From the NCBI RefSeq assembly GCF_015355755.1, contig NZ_JACVEE010000001.1, forward strand, positions 1,178,001-1,242,000: a DNA stretch of 64,000 bases. The letters run 5' to 3'. Below are positions 35,292 through 43,916 of this stretch, piece by piece; positions within the stretch are counted from its first letter, which is position 1, and each line of letters opens with the position of its first letter. A program made the position numbers and the translations under genes. Origin of the DNA: Nocardia sp. XZ_19_385. GTDB lineage: Bacteria; Actinomycetota; Actinomycetes; Mycobacteriales; Mycobacteriaceae. Below the pieces are notes generated by a model that saw only the letters and a program-made list of their open reading frames with translations, did not search any database and was not told the origin of the DNA.

Positions 35292-36700
35292 CGCTGCAGC
35301 AGCGCCACACATTCGACGTGATGGGTGCCCGGGAAGGCGTCGAACGCGCGCAGCTCGGTCAGGGCGTAACCGGCGTTCTGGTAGAGGCCGACGTCGCGCG
35401 CGAAAGAAGCCGGGTCGCAACCGATGTGGACGATGCGCGCCGGGTCGGCCGCGACCAGCGACGCGACGACCTCTTTACCCGCGCCCGCCCGCGGCGGGTC
35501 CAGGACCACGGCGGCCGGGGCCGCACCCGAGGCGTGTTCGACGATCCAGCGTTCGGTCCGGTCGGCGCGCAGGTCCACCCAGGGCAGATCGTGCAGCGCC
35601 GCATTGCCGTCGGCGACCGCGGTCCGGGCCGATTCCACCGCGCGCACCGCGCCGTCGGCGCCGACCTGATCGGCCAGGCGGGCCGCGAAGACCCCGGCGC
35701 CGCTGTACAGGTCCCAGGCCAGGTCGCCGGACTTCAATCCGGTCCATTCCGCGATGACATCCGAATAGCATTGCGCCGCACCGCGGTGCGCCTGCCAGAA
35801 CCCGGTCGCGGCGACTTCCCAGCGCCGTCCCGCCACGTATTCGACCGCGCGGCCGCTGCCCGTCATCACCCATTCCTCGCGGGGCGCGTGGCTGGCGGCG
35901 CGACGGGCGGCGGCGTTGCGGCGTTCACTGCCCGGGCTTTCCGGGCCTTGCGCGCCAGACCATTCGGCGGCCGCCGCGCGCGGACCGCGGCCAGGTCGGC
36001 CGCCACGACCCCGGGCGTCGCGGCCGCGTGCGCGTCCGTCGGAGTCGGCGCGGCCCCGCCCGCGGCGCTGGCCCTCCCGCGGATCCACCTCCGCCGGAGC
36101 GAGTTCCACGATGTGGCGCACGCCGTCGCCGTCGACGGCGATCACCAGTTCCGCGCCCGGCGTCCAGTCGCGTTCGGCGATGTCGTCCATCGTGCCCGGA
36201 ATCGGTTGCGGGCAGCGCAGATCCGTGATTACACCGGTGCTGCGGTGGCGGTGCACGCCGGCTCGCCCGTGCTCGTCGACTGCCAGGCGCACCCGGGTGC
36301 GCCATCCGGCCATCGAATCGGCCGGGTATCCGGCGATCGGCTCCACGACGATGTCTCGTTCGACCTTGGCCAGTCGACGCAGCTGCTCGGCGACCACCGT
36401 CGCCTTCAGTGCGCGCTGCGCTTGCGGTGTGGCGAAGGAGAAGTCGCAGCAGCCCGCGCCGCCGGGACCCGATACCGGGCAGGCGGCGGGCACCCGATCG
36501 GGCGAGGCCTCCAGGATCTCGATCGCGTCGGCTCGGCAGAACGACCCACCGCGGTCCTCGGTCACCTCGGCCCGCACCAGTTCCCCGGGCAGTCCGTGCC
36601 GGACGAACACCACCCGGCCTTCGTGCCGGCCGATGCAGAATCCGCCGTGCCCGGGCGGGCCGAGCCGGATCTCGAAAGTACTTCCGCGCCAGTCACTCAT
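35288..36700 (-). CDS. TrmA/RlmD-like RNA uracil-C5 methyltransferase with R/G-rich insert
   Basis: This 470-residue protein has an N-terminal TRAM-like strand set, cysteines 74, 84, 85 and 163 that could bind an Fe-S cluster, the SAM motif LAWDLYSGAGVFA (328-340), AVVLDPPRAG and the catalytic HIGCDPASFARD near the C-terminus. It should methylate U in rRNA or tRNA. Residues about 205-275 are an Arg/Gly/Ala-rich stretch inserted before the catalytic domain; as I recall, the mycobacterial counterpart (Rv2689c) is roughly 65 residues shorter. It overlaps the end of the APC permease gene by 8 bases and the end of the SIMPL gene by 4. Confidence 0.85.
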   Translation of the reverse strand: MSDWRGSTFEIRLGPPGHGGFCIGRHEGRVVFVRHGLPGELVRAEVTEDRGGSFCRADAIEILEASPDRVPAACPVSGPGGAGCCDFSFATPQAQRALKATVVAEQLRRLAKVERDIVVEPIAGYPADSMAGWRTRVRLAVDEHGRAGVHRHRSTGVITDLRCPQPIPGTMDDIAERDWTPGAELVIAVDGDGVRHIVELAPAEVDPREGQRRGRGRADSDGRARGRDARGRGGRPGRGPRAAAAEWSGAQGPESPGSERRNAAARRAASHAPREEWVMTGSGRAVEYVAGRRWEVAATGFWQAHRGAAQCYSDVIAEWTGLKSGDLAWDLYSGAGVFAARLADQVGADGAVRAVESARTAVADGNAALHDLPWVDLRADRTERWIVEHASGAAPAAVVLDPPRAGAGKEVVASLVAADPARIVHIGCDPASFARDVGLYQNAGYALTELRAFDAFPGTHHVECVALLQR

Positions 36701-38717
36701 CCCGGGTACCCGAGCTCATCGACCGGTCCTCGTACCCGCGGCGCACCGCACCCGGCGCGCTGATGTCGCCCGGCTGACGCGCCCGCGTCGACGAACTCAA
36801 CTGCCACGGCACACTGGTCACCATCACTCCCGGTTCGAACAACAGTCGGCCCTTCAGCCGCAGCGCACTCTGGTTGTGCAGCACCTGCTCCCACCAGTGA
36901 CCCACTACGTACTCCGGGATGAACACCGTCACCACATCGCGCGGCGCGTCCTTGCGGACCCGCTTCACGTAATCCAGGACCGGCTTGGTGATTTCGCGGT
37001 ACGGCGATTCGATCACCTTGAGCGGCACCGCGATATCGCTGCGCTCCCATTCCCGCACCAACGCCCGGGTGTCGGCCTCGTCGACGTTCACCGTCACCGC
37101 TTCCAGGGTGTCCGGGCGGGTGGCGCGGGCGTAGGCGAGCGCGCGCCGGGTCGGCAGATGCAGCTTGGAGACCAGCACGATGGAATGCGAGCGGCTCGGC
37201 AGCACACCATCCCACTCGTGCGCGTCCAGCTCGCGCGACACCGAATCGTAGTGGCGGCGAATCGATTTCATCACGATGAAGATCGCCACCATGGTCAAGA
37301 TAGCGATCCAGGCACCGGTGAGGAACTTGGTGATCAGGACGATGACCAGCACCGTCGCGGTCATGGTGAGCCCGATCGCGTTGATCACCCGGGAGCGCTT
37401 CATCCGGGCCCGATGGGTCGCGTCGGTTTCGGTGCGCAGCAGCCGGGTCCAGTGCCGCAGCATGCCGGTCTGGCTGAGCACGAACGAGACGAACACACCC
37501 ACGATGTAGAGCTGGATGAGCTTGGTCACGTCGGCGCCGAAGAACACCACGAACGCGATCGCCCCACCCGAGAGGAACAGGATGCCGTTGCTGAACGCGA
37601 GGCGGTCGCCGCGGGTGTGCAGCTGGCGCGGCAGGTAACGGTCCTGCGCCAGAATCGAACCCAGCACCGGGAAGCCGTTGAACGCGGTATTCGCGGCGAG
37701 TACCAGGATCAACGCGGTCACGGTAAGGATGAAGAAGAAACCGATCGGGAAGCCGTGGAAGACGGCCTCGGCGATCTGGGCGATCAGGGTCTTCTGGTGG
37801 TAGTCGGCCGGCGCGCCGATCAGATGGGCGGTGTCGTGGGCGAACACGATGCCGATCTTCTGCGCCAGGATGATGATCCCCATCAGCAGCACGACCGCGA
37901 TGACACCGAGCAGCAGCAGGGTGGTCGCGGCGTTGCGGGACTTGGGCTTCCGGAACGCCGGGACGCCGTTGCTGATCGCCTCGACACCGGTCAGGGCGGC
38001 GCAGCCGGAGGAGAAGGTGCGCGCGATCAGGAACGCGAACGCCAGTCCGTAGAGGTGCTCGTCCTCGGCCTTGATGCCGAAACCCGCCGATTCGGCGTGC
38101 AGTGTCTCGCCCAGCACATAGACCTGGAACAACCCCCAGCCGAGCATCACGAACATGCCGACGATGAATGCGTACACCGGGATCGCGAAGGCCTTGCCCG
38201 ATTCCCGCACACCACGCAGATTGATCGAGGTGAGCAGGACGATCGCCACCACCGCGAACAGCACCTTGTGCGTGGCTACGAACGGGATCGCCGAGCCGAT
38301 GTTGGAGGCCGCCGAGGAGATCGACACCGCCACCGTCAGCACGTAGTCGACCAGCAGCGCGGACCCGACGGTCAACCCGGCGGTGGGGCCCAGATTGGTG
38401 GTGGCGACCTCGTAGTCACCACCGCCGGAGGGGTAGGCGTGCACGTTCTGGCGGTAGCTGGCGACCACCACCATCATCACGGCGACAACCGCGAGCCCGA
38501 CCCACGGCGCGTACATGTAGGCCGAGATACCGGCCACGGCCAGCGTCAGGAAGATTTCCTCCGGCGCGTAAGCCACCGACGACATCGCGTCGGAGGCGAA
38601 AACCGGGAGGGCGATGCGCTTCGGCAGCAGGGTATGCCCCAGAGAATCACTGCGGAAGGGCTTACCCAGCAGCATGCGCTTGGCTGCCGTCGTCAACTTG
38701 GACACTGGAGCGAGCAT
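36693..38717 (-). CDS. APC-superfamily permease with cytosolic tail
   Basis: This 674-residue protein has about 12 transmembrane helices in residues 30-480 and a hydrophilic C-terminal domain of about 190 residues. APC signatures include FASDAMSSVAYAPEEIFL, SGGGDYEVATTNLGPTAG and CAALTGVEAISNGVPAFR. It resembles the KimA-type potassium importers and the Rv2690c family, where a cytoplasmic domain senses nucleotide. It is divergent from the TrkA-type genes ceoB/ceoC (192-bp gap), which supports a role in potassium transport; the substrate remains an inference. Confidence 0.88.
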   Translation of the reverse strand: MLAPVSKLTTAAKRMLLGKPFRSDSLGHTLLPKRIALPVFASDAMSSVAYAPEEIFLTLAVAGISAYMYAPWVGLAVVAVMMVVVASYRQNVHAYPSGGGDYEVATTNLGPTAGLTVGSALLVDYVLTVAVSISSAASNIGSAIPFVATHKVLFAVVAIVLLTSINLRGVRESGKAFAIPVYAFIVGMFVMLGWGLFQVYVLGETLHAESAGFGIKAEDEHLYGLAFAFLIARTFSSGCAALTGVEAISNGVPAFRKPKSRNAATTLLLLGVIAVVLLMGIIILAQKIGIVFAHDTAHLIGAPADYHQKTLIAQIAEAVFHGFPIGFFFILTVTALILVLAANTAFNGFPVLGSILAQDRYLPRQLHTRGDRLAFSNGILFLSGGAIAFVVFFGADVTKLIQLYIVGVFVSFVLSQTGMLRHWTRLLRTETDATHRARMKRSRVINAIGLTMTATVLVIVLITKFLTGAWIAILTMVAIFIVMKSIRRHYDSVSRELDAHEWDGVLPSRSHSIVLVSKLHLPTRRALAYARATRPDTLEAVTVNVDEADTRALVREWERSDIAVPLKVIESPYREITKPVLDYVKRVRKDAPRDVVTVFIPEYVVGHWWEQVLHNQSALRLKGRLLFEPGVMVTSVPWQLSSSTRARQPGDISAPGAVRRGYEDRSMSSGTRDE

Positions 38718-38909
38718 AGATCCCCGCAGGCCGGATTACCCGCGGGGTTCGAATACGCGCCACGCGGCGCACCAGGTTTGACGCCGGGCCGCAGGGGGAA
38801 CGTGGGGCTTGGGCCATCCCTCGGGCACAGCCCGCCGCGAATCGGCGGTACGGTTTGCCGACAGCAAAACGCAGACCGAGCACCAGGGTTCCAAGAACGG
38901 GGTTACACG

Positions 38910-39575
38910 GTGTACGTAGTGATCATGGGGTGTGGCCGCGTCGGCTCGTCGCTGGCCCGCGCCCTGGTCCGGGTGGGGCACGAGGTCACGGTGATCGACC
39001 GCGATCCCAGCGCCTTTCTGCGGCTCGGTCCGGAGTTCCCGGGCCAGCGCATCATCGGCGTCGGTTTCGACCGGGACGTGCTGCTGCGCTCCGGTATCGA
39101 GCGCGCCGACGCGTTCGCGGCGGTGTCCTCCGGCGACAACTCCAACATCATCTCCGCGCGCGTGGCCCGGGAGAACTTCGGCATCGAGCGCGTGGTGGCC
39201 CGGATCTATGACGCCAAGCGCGCCGCGGTCTACGAGCGCTTGGGAATCCCCACCATCGCGACCGTGCCGTGGACCACCGATCGCTTCATGCGCACCCTGA
39301 TCGGCGATTCCAGCACCACCAACTGGCGCGACCCCACGGGCGCGGTCGCGATCACCCAGCTGAACCTGCACGAGGACTGGTACGGCCGGACCGTGCGCGA
39401 TCTGGAACGCGGCCTGACCGTCCGGGTGGCGTTCATCCTGCGCTTCGGCAACGGCGTGCTGCCCGACAGCAAGTCCATCATTCAGGCCGACGACCTGGTC
39501 TACGTGGCCGCGACCTCCGGCAGTGTCGGCGAGGCCGTCGCGCTGGCCGGCAAGCCCCCCGCGAGCGAGGACTGA
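38910..39575 (+). CDS. ceoB: TrkA-type potassium regulatory subunit CeoB
   Basis: This 221-residue protein has an N-terminal RCK Rossmann domain (VVIMGCGRVGSSLARAL, glycine motif 7-12; VIDRDPSAF with Asp binding NAD) and a C-terminal TrkA-C domain (LNLHEDWYGRTVRDLERG, DDLVYVAA). It should gate a K+ channel in response to NAD(H)/ATP. GTG 38910 matches the family start (MYVVIMGCGRVG). It is followed after 2 bp by ceoC; the pair equals Rv2691-Rv2692. Confidence 0.94.
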   Translation: MYVVIMGCGRVGSSLARALVRVGHEVTVIDRDPSAFLRLGPEFPGQRIIGVGFDRDVLLRSGIERADAFAAVSSGDNSNIISARVARENFGIERVVARIYDAKRAAVYERLGIPTIATVPWTTDRFMRTLIGDSSTTNWRDPTGAVAITQLNLHEDWYGRTVRDLERGLTVRVAFILRFGNGVLPDSKSIIQADDLVYVAATSGSVGEAVALAGKPPASED

Positions 39576-39577
39576 TC

Positions 39578-40249
39578 ATGAAGGTGGCCATCGCCGGAGC
39601 CGGCGCTGTCGGCAGATCCATCGCCCGGGAACTGCTACGTAGCGGACATCGGGTGATGCTGCTGGAACGCAAGCTCGAACACATCGAACCCGCCGCCATC
39701 CCGGACGCCGTCTGGGTGCATGCGGACGCCTGTGAGCTGGCGCTGCTCGAGGACGCGGGCCTGCAGAGCTACGAGGTCGTCATCGCCGCCACCGGCGACG
39801 ATAAGGCCAATCTGGTGCACAGCCTGCTCGCCAAGACCGAGTTCGGGGTGCGCCGGGTGGTGGCGCGGGTCAACGATCCGCGCAACGAATGGCTCTTCGA
39901 CGAGTCCTGGGGCGTGGACGTGGCGGTGTCCACGCCGCGGCTGCTGGCCTCCCTGGTCGAAGAAGCGGTGTCGGTCGGTGACCTGGTGCGCCTGATGACG
40001 CTGCGCCAGGGTCAGGCCAATCTGGTCGAGATCACGCTGCCCACCGATACCGGGCTGGCGGGCAAGCCGGTACGCGCGCTCACCCTGCCCCGCAATGCCG
40101 CGCTGGTGACAATCCTGCGCGGCGGCCGGGTCATCGTCCCGCAGCCCGACGACCCGTTCGAGGGCGAGGACGAACTGCTGTTCGTCACCTCGCTGGAGGC
40201 CGAGGAGGATCTGCGCATCGCGCTGGCCCAGCACGGCGTCAAGCCTTGA
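39578..40249 (+). CDS. ceoC: TrkA-type potassium regulatory subunit CeoC
   Basis: This 223-residue protein has an RCK domain (KVAIAGAGAVGRSIARELL, VMLLERKLEH with Glu/Arg at the nucleotide site) and a C-terminal TrkA-C domain (VEITLPTDTGLAGKPVRAL, DELLFVTSL). It is the partner of CeoB, probably forming a hetero-oligomeric ring on a K+ channel. No dedicated TrkH/TrkG subunit is adjacent, so the divergent APC permease is the candidate. The end overlaps the convergent SigD-like gene by 11 bp. Confidence 0.94.
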   Translation: MKVAIAGAGAVGRSIARELLRSGHRVMLLERKLEHIEPAAIPDAVWVHADACELALLEDAGLQSYEVVIAATGDDKANLVHSLLAKTEFGVRRVVARVNDPRNEWLFDESWGVDVAVSTPRLLASLVEEAVSVGDLVRLMTLRQGQANLVEITLPTDTGLAGKPVRALTLPRNAALVTILRGGRVIVPQPDDPFEGEDELLFVTSLEAEEDLRIALAQHGVKP

Positions 40250-40874
40250 CCACGTTGAGCTCCGCGCGCAGCTTGTTCAGCGCGCGGTGCTGCATCACGC
40301 GGACGACGCCGGGGCTGGTGCCGATGGCCTCGGCGGTCTGAGCGGCGCTCCAGCCGAGCACGATCCGCATGACCAGCACCTCGCGGTGCGCGGGCGCCAG
40401 GATCTTCATCAGTTCCCGGGTCGCGGCGCGGCGTTCGGAGGCCAGCGCCCACTCCTCGGGTCCGGCCTCGTTGCAGGCTTCCTCCGGCATCTCCGCGGTC
40501 GGGTAGGCCGGGTGCAGCTGGGAGCGGCGGAAGGCGTCGGCGACCTTGTTGGCCGAGATCCCGTACACGAAGGCCAGGAACGACTTGCCCTGATCCTGGT
40601 AGCGCGGAACGGATTTCACGGTCGCGATGAGAACTTCCTGCACCACGTCGTCGACGGTGACGTGCAGATGCGACGTATTGCCCAGGCGCGCACCGCAATA
40701 GCGGCGGACCAGCGGACTCACCAGTCGCACGATCTCGGACATGGCCCGCTTGTCACCTGCCGCGGCGGCGCCGATCAGCTTGTCCAGCTCGGCGGCCACA
40801 CGCTTGCTCTCCGAGAGCGCGGGACTGGGGTGGGCGGGAGACTTCGTTGCCGAAATCTTGTGCTCGGTAGGCAA
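40239..40874 (-). CDS. sigD: ECF sigma factor, SigD-like
   Basis: This 211-residue sigma factor has region 2 (VTVDDVVQEVLIATVKSVPRYQDQGKSFLAFVYGISANKVAD) and region 4 (LAPAHREVLVMRIVLGWSAAQTAEAIGTSPGVVRVMQHRALNKL), close to M. tuberculosis SigD (Rv3414c) as I remember it. In mycobacteria this gene lies elsewhere, so its position between ceoC and the DUF3159 gene is lineage-specific. TTG 40874 is chosen because AAAGG lies 7 bases upstream and an inverted repeat precedes it. No anti-sigma gene follows. An ATG-start reading would cut into region 2. Confidence 0.85.
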   Translation of the reverse strand: MPTEHKISATKSPAHPSPALSESKRVAAELDKLIGAAAAGDKRAMSEIVRLVSPLVRRYCGARLGNTSHLHVTVDDVVQEVLIATVKSVPRYQDQGKSFLAFVYGISANKVADAFRRSQLHPAYPTAEMPEEACNEAGPEEWALASERRAATRELMKILAPAHREVLVMRIVLGWSAAQTAEAIGTSPGVVRVMQHRALNKLRAELNVVKA

Positions 40875-40886
40875 CTTCGGGCCTTT

Positions 40887-40919
40887 CGATCGTTGCGTTT
40901 TTTCGTTCTGCAACGATCG
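40887..40919 (-). promoter_or_regulatory. 10-bp inverted repeat upstream of the SigD-like gene
   Basis: CGATCGTTGC (40887-40896) is perfectly complementary to GCAACGATCG (40910-40919), with a T-rich 13-base spacer. It sits 12 bases above the proposed TTG start, so it could be an operator or a leader hairpin that controls translation. A further GGTGGG/CCCACC hairpin-like repeat lies near 40957-40974. Confidence 0.5.
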
Positions 40920-40989
40920 TCGGCTGAAATGGGCCTGCCAACCAGGCACCCCAGGGGTGGGTGCTACCCCACCTCCGTAGTGCCGGGGA

Positions 40990-41730
40990 TCACCCCTTTA
41001 CCGGCATATGCCCCGCGCGACGCACCGCCCAGACCGTGACGCCGAAGGCGACGGCGGTCAGGGGCCAGCCCATCGCGATGCGGGCGAAGGCGAGCCAGCC
41101 GGTGTGATCGGTGTCGTACAGCGAGGACTGCACCAGGTAGCGGGCCCCGAAGACCAGAACCCAAGTGGCGGTGGCGATGTCGTAGAGCCGGATCACCCGG
41201 CGGTCGCTCCGCCATTCCTTGCCGTGGCCGTTGAGGAAACCCCAGATGATGCCGACCAGCGGCCAGCGCACCAGGATCGAGATCAGGAAAGCAGCGGCGT
41301 AGACCAGGCTGGTGTAGATGCCGAACAGGAAGAAGCCCTTGGCCTCCCCCATCCGATAGGCGATGAACGCGCAGACGCCGACCCCGAGAAAACCGGAGAT
41401 GGCGGGCTGCACGGGGCTGCGGCGGTACAGGCGCCAGGCCAGGATGGCGGCGGCGACACCCAGCGCGGTCCAGATGGCGGCGGTGAGCCCCGCGATGGTG
41501 TTCACCGGCACGAACACCAGCACCGGCAGCGTGGAGTAGATCAGGCCGCTGAAACCGCCCATCTGCTCGAGCATGGTCTGCTCGCGAGGCTCTTCGGCGG
41601 CGGCGGCGCCCACGCCCGGATGCGGCGCGAGCAGATCATCTTCGATCTCGCGCATCTCGGCATCGAGCACCTCACGGCGCCCGGTATCGGTCGGCTTGCC
41701 CAAGTCGGCGCCGTTGTCGTTGCTCGGCAT
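40990..41730 (-). CDS. DUF3159 family membrane protein
   Basis: This 246-residue protein has an acidic cytosolic N-terminus (about 55 residues) followed by six or so hydrophobic helices. The family-typical EQMGGFSGLIYSTLPVLVFVPVN (55-77) and WGFLNGHGKEWRSDRR segments identify DUF3159, the Rv2693c family of unknown function. ATG 41730 is chosen over the preceding TTG. It lies 4 bp after the OB-fold gene on the same strand. Confidence 0.88.
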   Translation of the reverse strand: MPSNDNGADLGKPTDTGRREVLDAEMREIEDDLLAPHPGVGAAAAEEPREQTMLEQMGGFSGLIYSTLPVLVFVPVNTIAGLTAAIWTALGVAAAILAWRLYRRSPVQPAISGFLGVGVCAFIAYRMGEAKGFFLFGIYTSLVYAAAFLISILVRWPLVGIIWGFLNGHGKEWRSDRRVIRLYDIATATWVLVFGARYLVQSSLYDTDHTGWLAFARIAMGWPLTAVAFGVTVWAVRRAGHMPVKG

Positions 41731-41734
41731 CAAG

Positions 41735-42112
41735 TCAGCTGTTCCCGCGCAATTCGTAGTAGGGGTTGAAGATCACCTTGCGGCCGTCCCGGTCGCCGAC
41801 GCGACCGCGAACGAGTATCCGGCGCCCGGGTTCGATACCGGGAATCCGGCGGCGCCCGATCCACACCAGGGTGATGGCGTCGGTGCCGTCGAAGAATTCT
41901 GCCTGAACACTAGCGCCCGAGGACTTCGGGCACGCCTCGACACTACGTAAACGACCCAGCATGGTGGCTTCGTCGCCGCGGCGACACTCCGAGGCCCGGC
42001 AAGCTCCCGATGCCTCTGCGGTCTCGGCCAGTTCCTCGGCGTCCAGCTGATCGAGATCCTCGGTCAGTCTGCGGCCCAGTCGGCGAAAATATCCTGAGGC
42101 TGCGGATGGCAT
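41735..42112 (-). CDS. OB-fold nucleic-acid-binding protein
   Basis: This 125-residue protein has a helical N-terminus (LGRRLTEDLDQLDAEELAE), a conserved Cys pair (ACRASECRRGDEATMLGRLRSVE) and an OB-fold (residues about 48-120; VQAEFFDGTDAITLVWIGRRRIPGIEPGRRILVRGRVG, FNPYYELR). It resembles the Rv2694c family of single OB domains. DNA/RNA binding is expected but not proven. ATG 42112 is the first suitable start; the long upstream open frame is antisense to the hydrolase at 42239. Confidence 0.88.
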   Translation of the reverse strand: MPSAASGYFRRLGRRLTEDLDQLDAEELAETAEASGACRASECRRGDEATMLGRLRSVEACPKSSGASVQAEFFDGTDAITLVWIGRRRIPGIEPGRRILVRGRVGDRDGRKVIFNPYYELRGNS

Positions 42113-42238
42113 TACACGCTCTCCTGCTACAGCACGCGGCGTGGGTCCCACGCCAGCGTGTTTTCCAACGAACGACCGGCTGTTGGCCGCACACCGCCAC
42201 TGTAGGCCTCCACACCCGGCCCCGCTACGCTCGGCCCG

Positions 42239-43006
42239 GTGTTCGACTCCCCACATCCGGTGGTCACTGCTCGCCCAACCATCACCTGGAAATCCCCAGA
42301 ACTCACCGGCTTGAAACCTTTCCGCCGCCCCGGGATTGCCGTGGCATTGCCGGGCACCGGGTCGGACGCGGATTTCGCCCGGCGCAGTTTCGAACCCGCT
42401 TGCCGGGAGCGTGATCTCGAACTCATGGCGGTGGAGCCGGACCCGCTCGGCGTGGTTGCCAGTTATCGCGCGGCGCTGGACTCGGCGGCCCAGCGCGGGC
42501 CCGTGCTGGCCGCTGGTATCTCGCTGGGGGCGGCCGTGGCACTCGAATGGGCCGCCGAGCACCCGGAGGACGTGACAGGAGTCATCGCGGCGCTGCCGGC
42601 CTGGACCGGAGCCGACACCGCTAACTGCCCCGCGGCCCAGAGCGCCGCCTACACCGCCGGACAACTGCGCGCCCATGGATTGGACGCGGTCATCGAGCAG
42701 ATGCGCGGTGGGAGCCCCGAGTGGCTCGCCGCGGCCCTCACGCAATCCTGGCGGGCACAGTGGCCGAATCTGCCGCAGGCGCTGCAGGAGGCGGCTGACT
42801 ACAAGTGGCCGGGCCCCGAGCGCCTTCGCGCTGTCGGTGTCCCCGTGGTGATCATCACGGCCGTCGACGACCCGGTGCACCCCTTGGCCGTCGCCGAGGA
42901 ATGGGCCGCGCTGATCCCCCGGTCCGGGCTGGCCCGGATCACCCTCGACGAACTCGGCGCCGACCCCGCGATCCTCGGCCACACCGGTCTCGCCGCGTTC
43001 GACTGA
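42239..43006 (+). CDS. Alpha/beta-hydrolase-fold protein
   Basis: This 255-residue protein has the AVALPGTGSDADFARRSF opening, nucleophile elbow AGISLGAA (Ser near 95) and an Asp in ITAVDDPVHP; the C-terminal His is in LGHTGLAAF. The substrate is unknown. It is the positional counterpart of Rv2695. GTG 42239 is the only start near the conserved N-terminus. A hairpin terminator follows at 43023. Confidence 0.85.
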   Translation: MFDSPHPVVTARPTITWKSPELTGLKPFRRPGIAVALPGTGSDADFARRSFEPACRERDLELMAVEPDPLGVVASYRAALDSAAQRGPVLAAGISLGAAVALEWAAEHPEDVTGVIAALPAWTGADTANCPAAQSAAYTAGQLRAHGLDAVIEQMRGGSPEWLAAALTQSWRAQWPNLPQALQEAADYKWPGPERLRAVGVPVVIITAVDDPVHPLAVAEEWAALIPRSGLARITLDELGADPAILGHTGLAAFD

Positions 43007-43022
43007 AACCCCTTGACGCAGA

Positions 43023-43052
43023 CTGGGCCCCGGCTTTTCGGCCGGGACCCAG
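43023..43052. terminator. Bidirectional hairpin terminator
   Basis: CTGGG-C-CCCGGC (43023-43034) pairs with GCCGGG-A-CCCAG (43041-43052) around a T-rich loop, with one internal mismatch. It lies between the convergent hydrolase and DUF3710 genes. Confidence 0.75.
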
Positions 43053-43064
43053 GTGTGCGAGGTA

Positions 43065-43913
43065 TCAGTTCAGACCGAGCTGCTGCATGGCCGACCCGCC
43101 CGCGTTGCGACGCGGCTCGTCCGGCATCCGGGGCGGGATGACGCCCGGCTGAATCCCTTGCGCGGCAGCCGCTTGCGCGGCCTGTGCGGCAAGGGCCTGC
43201 TGCTGCTGGGCTTCGACCTGGGCCTGATGCGCCGCGGCCAGCTGATCTGCCAGCTCCTGCGGCAACACCACCGGCAGCGGATCGCGCACCGGCAGCGGAT
43301 CGGTGCCGCGCCGGACCACTGTCTCGCTCATGATCGCGCGCGCCGCGGCGACCAGCGGGGTGCCGTCGTTGGCCGCGCCCTGCGGTCCGGCCGCGACCAG
43401 GCGCACCATCCAGCGCGGGCCGTCGACACCGATGAACCGCAGATCCGCGCTCTCGGTGAGCGCCAGCACTTCCCGGCCCCACGGGCCCTGCTCGACCGAG
43501 ACCCGGGCACCGTCGGTGCGCAGCGAGTCCGCGAGATCGGCGGCCACCTCACGCCACTGGCCCTTGGACTTGGGCGCGGCGTAGGCGGCCACGGTGAGGC
43601 GGCCGTGCTCGGTGGCCAGGTGCACCGCCTGCGGGGTGCCTTCGGGGGTCATCTCGACCTGTAGCTGACCGCCCGGCGGCACTGGCAGGATGACCGAACC
43701 GAGGTCCAGGCGCTGATCGGCCACGTCGGCCAGCAGATCCGCTACGGCCTCGTAGTCGTAGGGACCGCTCTGCGGGGTGTCATCGTCGTATTCGGCTGCG
43801 ACGTCGTCGTATCGGTCCACCGGCTCGTCATAGCCGGGCTCGTCATAACCGACTTCGTCGTACTCGTCGGACTCGTAGTCGTCCGACTTCTTCTTTCTTC
43901 CGAACATCGCCAT
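43065..43913 (-). CDS. DUF3710 family protein
   Basis: This 282-residue soluble protein starts MAMFGRKKK, followed by an Asp/Tyr/Glu-rich acidic stretch (residues 10-55), a conserved core (GPYDYEAVADL, LDLGSVILPVP, LRFIGVDGPRWMVRLVAAGPQG, about 50-220) and a Gln/Ala-rich tail. It matches the actinobacterial family of Rv2696c, of unknown function. It is 3 bp downstream of dut on the same strand, so it is probably in one transcript with it. Confidence 0.88.
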   Translation of the reverse strand: MAMFGRKKKSDDYESDEYDEVGYDEPGYDEPVDRYDDVAAEYDDDTPQSGPYDYEAVADLLADVADQRLDLGSVILPVPPGGQLQVEMTPEGTPQAVHLATEHGRLTVAAYAAPKSKGQWREVAADLADSLRTDGARVSVEQGPWGREVLALTESADLRFIGVDGPRWMVRLVAAGPQGAANDGTPLVAAARAIMSETVVRRGTDPLPVRDPLPVVLPQELADQLAAAHQAQVEAQQQQALAAQAAQAAAAQGIQPGVIPPRMPDEPRRNAGGSAMQQLGLN

Positions 43914-43916
43914 TTG

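Noticed and set aside
38718..38909. Possible c-di-AMP (ydaO) riboswitch upstream of ceoB
   Set aside because: The expected conserved core is not found, and the spacer contains only generic GC-rich hairpins.
35916..39575. A single plus-strand open frame of about 1219 codons ending in the CeoB sequence
   Set aside because: Only the last 221 codons (from GTG 38910) are real. The rest is antisense to the RNA methyltransferase and the APC permease, with His/Arg/Gln-rich shadow composition.
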